Origin: Deltaproteobacteria bacterium
GTDB taxonomy: Bacteria; Desulfobacterota; Binatia; UBA12015
Reading direction: 5' to 3'
DNA length: 6,288 nucleotides
Assembly: GCA_003447545.1 (NCBI GenBank)
Contig: DLYX01000590.1
Location: forward strand, 1-6,288
The notes beneath the pieces are model-generated. The model was not told the DNA's origin and searched no databases. It saw only the letters and a program-made list of their open reading frames with translations. Both the position numbers and the translations under genes were made by a program. Below are positions 1 to 5,429 of this stretch, in pieces (within the stretch, counting starts at the first letter, position 1; the number at the start of each line of letters is the position of its first letter).

Positions 1-1
1 A

Positions 2-607
2 GGGTTGCTGGCGGAGGGCGGGGTGCCTGCCATGAAGCTCTATTCGATGATCGGGCTTCCCACAGAAACCGATGAGGATGTTCTCTCTCTCATCGAATTG
101 GCACGGAAGATTCGCGAGCGTCTCAGTGGGGTCGGGCGGATCACCCTTTCGATCAACCCGTTCGTGCCCAAGCCCTGGACGCCGCTCCAATGGGAGCCGA
201 TGGCGCCGCTGAAGGAGGTGCGCCACCGTGCGAAGCTCCTGCAACGTCAAGCAGCGACCATACCCGGCGCAACTGTGGATCTGGAGTCGCCGCGGGAGGC
301 CTATTGGCAGGCTCTGCTTTCGCGAGGAGACCGACGAGTTGGCCTGATTCTGGAAGCGGTACACGAGCGGGGGGGCAAGTTCTGGCCGGTCATCCGTGAG
401 GCTAATCTGGACGGCGGTTTAGGGGATTGTCCGCCACCATCGGAATTCGTGGAGCGGCGATTCTCGGCAGATGAAGACCTCCCCTGGGATTTCATCGACC
501 ATAATGTGTCGAAGAAATATTTGCTGACCGAGTGGCGCAAGGCTCTGCTCGAGCGCGAGACCGCGCCATGCGATGTCGCATCCTGCGTGAGTTGCGGGGC
601 TTGTTGA
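2..607 (+). CDS. Radical SAM protein, B12-binding/YgiQ-like type, C-terminal part (5' end outside window)
   Basis: The reading frame is open from the first base, so this is the 3' end of a longer gene. About 201 residues are visible. The segment KLYSMIGLPTETDEDV near visible residues 11-26, followed by ITLSINPFVPKPWTPLQWEPM, is characteristic of the end of the radical SAM barrel in B12-binding-domain radical SAM proteins (the uncharacterised TIGR03960-like group). The later AYWQALLSRGDRRVG and LPWDFIDHNVSKKYL segments also fit the C-terminal region of that group. The CX3CX2C cluster that binds the radical 4Fe-4S centre, and any cobalamin domain, would lie upstream of the window. The protein ends in a cysteine-rich tail, C-X4-C-X2-C-X2-C, ending on the last residue, which may bind an extra Fe-S cluster or metal. 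The substrate is unknown. acpS follows after 4 nt, so the two are probably co-transcribed. Family-level confidence is high; exact subfamily is less sure. Confidence 0.85.
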   Translation, partial: GLLAEGGVPAMKLYSMIGLPTETDEDVLSLIELARKIRERLSGVGRITLSINPFVPKPWTPLQWEPMAPLKEVRHRAKLLQRQAATIPGATVDLESPREAYWQALLSRGDRRVGLILEAVHERGGKFWPVIREANLDGGLGDCPPPSEFVERRFSADEDLPWDFIDHNVSKKYLLTEWRKALLERETAPCDVASCVSCGAC

Positions 608-611
608 GTCG

Positions 612-1010
612 ATGATTATCGGAACAGGTGTCGATCTGGCCGGCATCGATCGCACAATGCTGGCGGTCGACGGCCCGAGGGGCCATCGATTCTGCGAGCG
701 GGTCTTCTCTCCGGCTGAAATCGCTTATTGCGAGTCCCGCGGCAGGGTGCGTGGTCAGAGTTACGCGGCGCGCTTCGCTGCCAAGGAGGCGGTGATGAAG
801 GCTCTGGGCGTGGGGTGGGGCAAGGACGCCGGTTGGCAGGATATCGAGGTGTTTCGGCAAGAAACCGGTCAGCCGGATGTCCGATTGCGAGGGGCCGCTG
901 CCGTGACGGCCGAGCGGCGAGGGATCACCGCAATCCACCTTTCGCTCTCGCATGGAGAGGGTATCGCGATGGCTTTTGCCGTGGCCGAGGCGGTGCCGGC
1001 CGGAAGTTGA
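612..1010 (+). CDS. acpS: Holo-[acyl-carrier-protein] synthase
   Basis: AcpS transfers the 4'-phosphopantetheine arm of coenzyme A to a serine of apo-acyl carrier protein, which is needed for fatty acid synthesis; it is cytoplasmic and works as a trimer in known members. The 132 residues match the usual family length of about 120-130. Visible family motifs are GTGVDLAGI at residues 4-12, with Mg-binding Asp8; FSPAEIAYC at 32-40; AARFAAKEAVMKALG at 52-66, with Glu59 as the second Mg ligand and Lys63; G-Q-P at 86-88; and SLSH at 111-114. ATG 612 lies 4 nt after the radical SAM stop and begins directly with the conserved N-terminal strand, so this start is favoured although no strong Shine-Dalgarno sequence is visible. 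Translation is probably coupled to the upstream gene. Confidence 0.96.
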   Translation: MIIGTGVDLAGIDRTMLAVDGPRGHRFCERVFSPAEIAYCESRGRVRGQSYAARFAAKEAVMKALGVGWGKDAGWQDIEVFRQETGQPDVRLRGAAAVTAERRGITAIHLSLSHGEGIAMAFAVAEAVPAGS

Positions 1011-1019
1011 GCGTTCTTT

Positions 1020-1238
1020 TCAGTCGCTTTGGCGATCGATCTGCAAGCAGAGCGCACCCAGAGCGAAGGCGCCAAAAAAAAGCCCCCCGATCGTCCACAG
1101 CATCCCGGACCGACCATTGGCGCGCGCCAGTGCGAGACAGAGGCATGCAAAAGTGATGAGCATGCTGATCCCGGTGCCGATCATGGTCTCCGGCGGCAGT
1201 CCGGGCATGATCAGAAACAATAATGTGGGTAGGCTCAT
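1020..1238 (-). CDS. Small two-helix inner-membrane protein of unknown function
   Basis: This 72-residue product has no family I can name. It has two hydrophobic segments, roughly residues 3-36 (possibly broken by the PGLPPE turn) and residues 46-64. They are separated by a short basic stretch, ARANGRSG, which by the positive-inside rule would face the cytoplasm with both termini outside. The tail IDRQSD is polar. The second helix, with GGLFFGAFALGAL, resembles the glycine-rich helix of many small uncharacterised membrane proteins. ATG 1238 was chosen. A TTG at 1259 would add seven residues and has a weak GGGG upstream; neither start has a convincing ribosome binding site. The gene is tail to tail with acpS (9 nt between stops) and divergent from the phasin-like gene. 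The hydrophobic pattern and sensible codon use make it more likely real than a chance frame. Confidence 0.6.
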   Translation of the reverse strand: MSLPTLLFLIMPGLPPETMIGTGISMLITFACLCLALARANGRSGMLWTIGGLFFGAFALGALCLQIDRQSD

Positions 1239-1332
1239 GGTGTAGGCTAAGGTATCCAAAACTTGACCCCGCAGTCGGAATCACTGTAGGGGAAGACGCC
1301 GCGTCTGGCGAGCGCCGAAGGGAAGGTTGGGT
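1239..1332. promoter_or_regulatory. Divergent intergenic region with weak promoter and palindrome candidates
   Basis: This 94-nt gap must hold the 5' control signals of two divergent genes. On the plus strand, TTGACC at 1263-1268 is a good -35-like element (5 of 6), but the only -10 at suitable distance is the poor TGTAGG at 1285-1290 (spacer 16). Just downstream is a perfect 13-nt odd palindrome, AGACGCCGCGTCT, at 1294-1306, with 6-bp arms around one central base. It could be an operator or a small hairpin in the leader of the phasin-like gene. A good Shine-Dalgarno sequence ends the region at about 1318-1326. No convincing minus-strand promoter was found. Confidence 0.3.
1318..1326 (+). promoter_or_regulatory. 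Ribosome binding site that sets the phasin-like start
   Basis: A purine-rich AAGGGAAGG lies 6 nt before ATG 1333. It favours that ATG over the in-frame TTG at 1327, which sits directly against the Shine-Dalgarno sequence and would have no usable spacing. Confidence 0.6.
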
Positions 1333-1710
1333 ATGGCAGACCGAGAAAAGGAACCGGAGAGCATCTTGCAGTGGCTTTTCGGGGCCGGGGAAGGGCAGGT
1401 GCTCCGCCTGGTCGAAGAAATTTTGCAGAACCCGAAGATCGGGGAAGCCCTGTCTGTCGCCTTGCGTCGAGCCATGCAGACCCGCGGGCAATTCGACAAA
1501 AATCTGCAGAGCATCCTCGCCGCTTTGAACCTGCCTTCCCGGGCCGATATTGCGAACCTTGAATCACAGATCGAGAGCCTGCAGGGGAGTTTGGTGAACC
1601 TGAATATCAAGGTGGACCGCCTTCTCGCCGATCGGGCGCCGAAAAAACGACCGGCGCCGCGGCGCACCCAACGACCGCGTCCCGGCAGCTCGGTGGCTTC
1701 CTCCGACTAG
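1333..1710 (+). CDS. Phasin-like / PhaE-like coiled-coil protein
   Basis: The product has 125 residues. Residues 9-64 look helical and amphipathic (ILQWLFG, then VLRLVEEILQNPKIGEALSVAL). A short linker with the motif LNLPSRADI at 65-73 leads into a predicted coiled coil at about 72-100 (LESQIESLQGSLVNLNIKVDRLL). The tail, 103-117, is rich in Lys, Arg and Pro. The hinge 'L-N-[LV]-P-[ST]-R-x-[DE]-[IV]' followed by a coiled coil and then a basic Pro-rich tail is typical of polyhydroxyalkanoate granule-associated proteins (PhaF/phasin type) and of the C-terminus of class III PHA synthase subunit PhaE. A granule-surface or DNA-associated role is therefore inferred, but no PHA synthase is in the window. 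It has no signal peptide or membrane helix. Its stop codon overlaps that of the convergent ATPase gene in a shared CTAG. Confidence is high that this is a gene, moderate for function. Confidence 0.8.
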   Translation: MADREKEPESILQWLFGAGEGQVLRLVEEILQNPKIGEALSVALRRAMQTRGQFDKNLQSILAALNLPSRADIANLESQIESLQGSLVNLNIKVDRLLADRAPKKRPAPRRTQRPRPGSSVASSD

Positions 1711-2870
1711 AGGCTCGGTTCCTGATTTTGCGGATCGGAGTGCCCGAGCCGCGCGGCGATCGCCTGTACGCCACGCAGCGTCGTTGGTGCGGGCGTCAGC
1801 GTAGGTAGTTCCATCCAGAGTCTGGCCTCGGGGTGAGTGCCAACGGCCTGCATGCCATCGCGGAGTTCGCTGATCCACCGGCGTTGTTCGTCCTCGACCA
1901 TTTCCAGATCACGGTTGCATTGAACCAGTTTACGCGCGAGGCCAGCGCTCCATCCCGCCGGCTTGCGATTCGTTTTCGTCTCCGGATCGAGAGGTAAATC
2001 TCCCGCACTGCCGAGGTAGGCCAGATCGAAGACGCGATTGAGAATCACGCTGTCGATCGGGATGCCGGCCTGGTCGACCTGATGGGCAAAGGTGAGCAGC
2101 TCGGGCGCGATATGAGGCTCGGGTGCTGATACCAGAACAAAGCGGGTTTCCTCGCCGTGCAGAAGATCTCGAATCGCCTCGGCGCGTTGACGAAACGCCG
2201 GAGCGATGGTGGCGAAGTCGGTGGCCAATTGAGAGATGTCCCGCATCAAATGCATCCCGGTCATCCGCTCGAGAGCGACAACCAGCGTGGTCAGAATCCC
2301 TTGCGCGATTCTGCCGGTGGCGGCCCCGACAAGGCGGAGCGGTTCGCTGAGGTAGTCCAACGCATTGGATTCGAGAAGGGCGAGGATCCGGTCGGGCGCA
2401 TCGAAGAGTTCGAGCGCGTGCGTTGCTGGAGGGGAGTCGACGACCACCAGATCAAACCGATCATCTTCGGCGATCTCCAGAAGTTGCTCCAGAGCCATAT
2501 ATGAATCCGAACCGGCAAAAGCCCCGGCAACATTGCGATAAATCGGGTTTTCCAGGATAGCGGTCGCGAGGGTGCTGCCACCGGAAAGTCGTCGGACGAG
2601 ATTGTCGAACAGCCCCTTGGCGTCGAGCAAGATCGCGTCGAGTGTTCCGGTTGCGTCGTCCGGAAGGGGGACTCTGTGCAGGGTGCCGGGTTCGTCCGGA
2701 AGTTCGAGAGCATCCTTGAGGCGGGCGGCCGGGTCGACTGTGAGCACAACCACGCGAAGTCCTCGTTGTGCCGCGGCGACAGCCAACGCGGAGGCGGTTG
2801 TCGTCTTGCCGACCCCTCCGGCGCCGAGCAGGACAACGACGCGAGTGCCGTCAAGGAGATCGTCAAGCAT
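1707..2870 (-). CDS. ArsA/Get3-family ATPase, BagB (Rv3680)-like
   Basis: This 387-residue SIMIBI-class P-loop ATPase has the P-loop GAGGVGKTT at residues 16-24, Switch I as TVDPAARL at 44-51 (Asp46), Switch II/Walker B as VVVDSPPATH at 142-151 (Asp145), and a base-recognition strand VILNRV further on. Ala17 replaces the signature lysine of the deviant Walker A motif, as I recall for M. tuberculosis Rv3680 (BagB), which it also resembles in the segments ENPIYRNVAGAFAGSDSYMALEQL and DRFDLVVVDSPP. It lacks the paired ArsA arsenite cysteines and the Get3 CXXC zinc motif, so neither arsenite export nor classical tail-anchored insertion should be assumed. It is cytoplasmic, with no signal peptide. 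The start overlaps the upstream ATPase gene by 8 nt (ATGCTTGA) and no strong Shine-Dalgarno sequence precedes it, so translation is probably coupled. The likely partner is the upstream product. Confidence 0.93.
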   Translation of the reverse strand: MLDDLLDGTRVVVLLGAGGVGKTTTASALAVAAAQRGLRVVVLTVDPAARLKDALELPDEPGTLHRVPLPDDATGTLDAILLDAKGLFDNLVRRLSGGSTLATAILENPIYRNVAGAFAGSDSYMALEQLLEIAEDDRFDLVVVDSPPATHALELFDAPDRILALLESNALDYLSEPLRLVGAATGRIAQGILTTLVVALERMTGMHLMRDISQLATDFATIAPAFRQRAEAIRDLLHGEETRFVLVSAPEPHIAPELLTFAHQVDQAGIPIDSVILNRVFDLAYLGSAGDLPLDPETKTNRKPAGWSAGLARKLVQCNRDLEMVEDEQRRWISELRDGMQAVGTHPEARLWMELPTLTPAPTTLRGVQAIAARLGHSDPQNQEPSL

Positions 2871-3780
2871 GGATCACCAGCGAGCGCAGGAGAACCTGCA
2901 AGGGGACGAGATCGCTCAGGGCCATCCCTTCGCCAAAAAGAAGGGGCAGTTCCAGCGGGCGCTCGCCAGCATCCTGTTTGAGTTGTCGTGCCGCCTCTTG
3001 CGCCTGAAGTCGGTGGAAGCGGAATAGATCGCCTGCGAGAAGGAGGCTTGGGTCGATGCTGTCGTCCTCGCGGGCTGCATTCAGTGCGCGTTCTTCGTTC
3101 TGGGTGAAGCGGCGCGGCCAGACGCGGTTCAGGATGGGCGGGAGTAGAGGGATTTGCAGTGCCGCCAATGCGCCGCGGAGTTCGCGGGCCTCTGCTACGG
3201 CCCAGTCCTCCGGAATGGCGACGACGGCCACTGCGGTGCGGGCCGGGTCGTTCATCAATTGATCCGTGCGGCGCAGCGTTTCGGCCAGAGGGCCGAGCAG
3301 GCTCAGATTCGCAAGGCTGCGAGGTGCCGCGAGCAGCGGCACGGAGTGTCCGCTGGCGGGGGCATCGAGGACGACGAGGTCAAAGTCGGAGACCCCCGCC
3401 GTTGTGCGCTCGACGTACTGGCGCACGCGATTGAGAAGGGCGGCCTCGAGAATTCCCGGGATCGCGGCGCAGAGAACCTGAAAGCTTCGGCTTGAGAGCA
3501 ATCGCTCGGAGAGCATTCGGATCGGGACCAATTTTTGGATCAGGGACCGAATGCAGAGTTCTTCGTCGAGTTCCGCGGCCGACAAGTTGGATCGGATTTC
3601 GCGTGGTTCCGACTCGAGGGGCGATGTGCCCAGCACGGAGGCGAGGCGGCCTGGTCGTGCGATCTCGAGGAGCAGCGCTCGTTGTCCCTCTTCCGCCGCG
3701 GCTGCGGCGAGGGCGGCAGCGACTGTGGTTTTTCCGACGCCACCTTTCCCGGTAACGATGACGAGACGACCGGTCGACAT
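2863..3780 (-). CDS. ArsA/Get3-family ATPase, BagA (Rv3679)-like
   Basis: This 305-residue P-loop ATPase has an intact deviant Walker A, GKGGVGKTT, at residues 11-19, with signature Lys12 and catalytic Lys17. Switch II/Walker B is VVLDAPASGH at 136-145 (Asp139), and a base-recognition strand ILNRVW lies further on. Where Get3 and ArsA have TDPA in Switch I, this protein reads LLEIARPGRL at about 37-46, so the catalytic aspartate is absent. M. tuberculosis Rv3679 (BagA) is similarly divergent there, from memory. At about 305 residues it is shorter than the downstream paralogue. Its cysteines (Cys76, Cys104) do not form ArsA- or Get3-type metal motifs. ATG 3780 is preceded by GGAGGT at 3792-3797, 11 nt away, slightly long but the only candidate. 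The gene lies 50 nt after the porin on the same strand and overlaps the next ATPase by 8 nt. Cellular role is unknown; a chaperone or targeting ATPase is the family-level expectation. Confidence 0.92.
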   Translation of the reverse strand: MSTGRLVIVTGKGGVGKTTVAAALAAAAAEEGQRALLLEIARPGRLASVLGTSPLESEPREIRSNLSAAELDEELCIRSLIQKLVPIRMLSERLLSSRSFQVLCAAIPGILEAALLNRVRQYVERTTAGVSDFDLVVLDAPASGHSVPLLAAPRSLANLSLLGPLAETLRRTDQLMNDPARTAVAVVAIPEDWAVAEARELRGALAALQIPLLPPILNRVWPRRFTQNEERALNAAREDDSIDPSLLLAGDLFRFHRLQAQEAARQLKQDAGERPLELPLLFGEGMALSDLVPLQVLLRSLVIHA

Positions 3781-3830
3781 GGCGCTGGGGTACCTCCGGC
3801 CCGATCCGCTTTCAATGCGGGCAGCTTAAA
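3781..3830 (-). promoter_or_regulatory. Short porin-ATPase spacer with Shine-Dalgarno, no intrinsic terminator
   Basis: The 50-nt spacer carries the ribosome binding site of the first ATPase gene (GGAGGT on the minus strand at 3792-3797). Just before it is a modest inverted repeat, GCCCG...CGGGC on the minus strand, with an alternative inner CCGC...GCGG pairing. No U-run follows, so this is not a rho-independent terminator. Read-through from the porin gene into the ATPases is therefore plausible, and the structure could affect translation of the ATPase. Confidence 0.4.
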
Positions 3831-5180
3831 TTAGAGAGAATATCCGATTTCGATCGCGATTGTATCCTGCCCGCTGAAGAGTTTGTTGGGTGTATTGCCC
3901 GTGAATACCGCGCGATCGGACTCATCGTGGCGGTACTCGCTGCGCAGATAGAGCCCATCCGAGAGGAAGACCCGTGCATCGAGTGAAACCGCCCAAAGGG
4001 TTTGCGGAACCCCGGTTCGAGCGCCCTGGCCGTCCTGGAACCATTCCCCGCGCAAGCCGGCCTGCCATCGATTGTATGTGTAGCTGGCAATTCCCGAGAA
4101 TCCGGACCAGCTGGCGTGCTTGCCGGGCTTCCTCACACTGGCGCCACTCTCGCTCCCGAAGTCGTAGTTCAGGGTGAAGTTCAGGCCGGGCAGAGGGGTC
4201 ATCCCGATGACGACATCGACGACGCCGCGGTTATTGGAATTGCAATACCGGCCAGAAAGAGGTGGCACGGCCCCGGGGTTGGGCAGGCAGGTCTGTTCAG
4301 GACCGATGATCCCGCTCATATAGAGCTGGAACTTTTCATTTGGGCGGATGGCCAATTGGCCGATTCCGCTGGCGCTATGGTTGTTGTCCTCGACGTTGTC
4401 CCAGCCCACCACCGCGCCGCCCGTCAGGGCGATCATATCGGTCACCTGATAGGTCGCATACGCACCCGTGTGGGTTCGCGGGATGGCGTAGCCGAACAGG
4501 AAGGAGCGGGAAAAGTTGACGTTTTTCCAAGGTTCCAGGACCTCGGCCCCGAGCAGCGTGGTCAGTCGGCCCGCTTTTACGAGCAGTCCCTTCCCCAGTT
4601 TGATGTTGAAGGCGAGCCACGCTTCCTGAAACTCCACGTCATTATATTCCCAGGTGGTATCGGGAATCAGGCCCGTGCCATTCCAATCGGCCTTGATCCG
4701 GCGGGCGAATCGTCCGGCATCCAATTTGACGTTCAAGCCCAGTTCGCCGAAGTCAGGATTCGGATTCAGGCCCAATTCGAGCTGGAAAAGCTCAAAGGCG
4801 ACGGAATTTGCATTGTCGGCCAATGGTCGCAGAGTATTTTTGCCGTTGAAGGGGTCGTTGGCGTTCCAGATATAGGCCGCCGAGAAACCCAAACCGAGGT
4901 GTATTTGGCGATTGGCCAGCCACTCCTGCATTTCTGCGGTCCGGTTGTCGACCCAGTCCAGGGGCGGAATCGCCGCGAAGTCAGGGTCTTTTGCCTGCAA
5001 GCTTCGGGCGTAGGGTTCGGCAACGCCACCGAGAACGGCAGCCGAGGCGGGCGCTGCCGCCACCAAAAGCGTGGCGGCGATAACTGCCAAAACCAGATTC
5101 CACGGAAACTTTGCCATGATGAAGGTTGGGTTTAGCCCTTCCGAACGTCTTTTCCGAGTCCTCAGCGGGGATTCGCACAT
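3831..5180 (-). CDS. BBP2/OmpL-like outer-membrane beta-barrel porin
   Basis: The 449-residue frame contains a canonical Sec signal peptide that begins at Met22 (MAKFPWN, then a long Leu/Val/Ala core, then PASA before AV, cleavage near residue 47). The rest alternates polar and hydrophobic residues in beta-strand fashion. The central segment LLVKAGRLTTLLGAEVLEP, then NFSRSFLFGYAIPRTHTGAYATY, matches the conserved core of the putative beta-barrel porin-2 family (BBP2, PF07642). The C-terminus, IAIEIGYSL, looks like a terminal membrane strand but ends in Leu rather than the usual Phe. After processing only two cysteines remain, Cys298 and Cys313, in a Pro/Gly/Asn-rich loop. Substrate is unknown. 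The start is undecided: ATG 5180 has GGGAGG upstream but only 3 nt away, while ATG 5117 gives a standard signal peptide (428 residues) but lacks a Shine-Dalgarno sequence. The ATPase pair follows after 50 nt. Confidence 0.88.
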   Translation of the reverse strand: MCESPLRTRKRRSEGLNPTFIMAKFPWNLVLAVIAATLLVAAAPASAAVLGGVAEPYARSLQAKDPDFAAIPPLDWVDNRTAEMQEWLANRQIHLGLGFSAAYIWNANDPFNGKNTLRPLADNANSVAFELFQLELGLNPNPDFGELGLNVKLDAGRFARRIKADWNGTGLIPDTTWEYNDVEFQEAWLAFNIKLGKGLLVKAGRLTTLLGAEVLEPWKNVNFSRSFLFGYAIPRTHTGAYATYQVTDMIALTGGAVVGWDNVEDNNHSASGIGQLAIRPNEKFQLYMSGIIGPEQTCLPNPGAVPPLSGRYCNSNNRGVVDVVIGMTPLPGLNFTLNYDFGSESGASVRKPGKHASWSGFSGIASYTYNRWQAGLRGEWFQDGQGARTGVPQTLWAVSLDARVFLSDGLYLRSEYRHDESDRAVFTGNTPNKLFSGQDTIAIEIGYSL

Positions 5181-5429
5181 TTTCCTCCCAGAAAGGTTGG
5201 CTTCGGGGAAGCATCAGAGGAATTTGTTCGCTAGACATCGGAGTGCGGACTGTCGGGGGGCTCGTTTCGTGGCGACCTTCGGGGGACTGCGTTAGACAGG
5301 GTCCGTCGGCTGTACATGTCGATTGTCTGAAAACTATTAGGAAGACTCATTCGGGGCAGTTGTGCCCGTCGTTGACGTAACGGGAAGCCGAGTGATAACT
5401 ACAACCGCCATTCTGAAAAAGGTGCGCTT
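5181..5429. promoter_or_regulatory. Divergent control region between porin and nuo operon
   Basis: This 249-nt region contains no believable gene; small open frames here lack coding character or a ribosome binding site. It holds the minus-strand Shine-Dalgarno GGGAGG for the porin (5184-5189), a small perfect hairpin GCTTC-GGG-GAAGC at 5200-5212 in the porin leader, and the nuo promoter described separately. The word TTCGGGG occurs three times (5202, 5278, 5350) at 76- and 72-nt spacing. I found no good sigma70-type promoter for the porin strand. Confidence 0.6.
5372..5399 (+). promoter_or_regulatory. Candidate sigma70-type promoter for nuoA
   Basis: TTGACG at 5372-5377 matches five of six -35 consensus bases. 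GATAAC at 5394-5399 matches four of six -10 bases, with a 16-nt spacer. Transcription would begin near 5406, leaving a leader of about 24 nt that contains the AAGGTG Shine-Dalgarno sequence. The position and geometry fit well; no experimental support is available. Confidence 0.5.

Noticed and set aside
492..953. Minus-strand open frame of 153 codons opposite the radical SAM end and acpS
   Set aside because: It is antisense to clearly identified acpS and shows no domain.
925..1491. Minus-strand open frame of 188 codons overlapping acpS, the small membrane gene and the phasin-like gene
   Set aside because: It crosses three better-supported genes and its translation has low-complexity Arg/Pro/Ser character without motifs.
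1635..1658. Inverted repeat GGCGCCG...CGGCGCC with A-run in the loop, considered as a terminator
   Set aside because: It lies inside the phasin-like coding sequence, the A/T run is in the loop rather than after the stem, and the repeat is explained by Ala/Pro/Arg codons.
2572..3027. Plus-strand open frame of 151 codons across the two ATPase genes
   Set aside because: It is a shadow of the P-loop-encoding regions, Arg/Ser-rich, with no motif or start signal.
1707..3780. Arsenite efflux operon (arsA)
   Set aside because: The ATPases lack the ArsA arsenite-binding cysteine pattern, are two separate divergent proteins, and no arsB, arsC, arsD or arsR is present.
4002..5135. A 377-codon plus-strand open frame antisense to the porin
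   Set aside because: The porin on the opposite strand has a signal peptide and family motifs; this frame has no recognisable domain and no clear ribosome binding site. Long antisense open frames are common in G+C-rich genes.
5126..5380. Possible small plus-strand gene in the porin-nuo intergenic region
   Set aside because: There is no Shine-Dalgarno sequence, no coherent hydrophobic or domain pattern, and it overlaps the porin 5' end.
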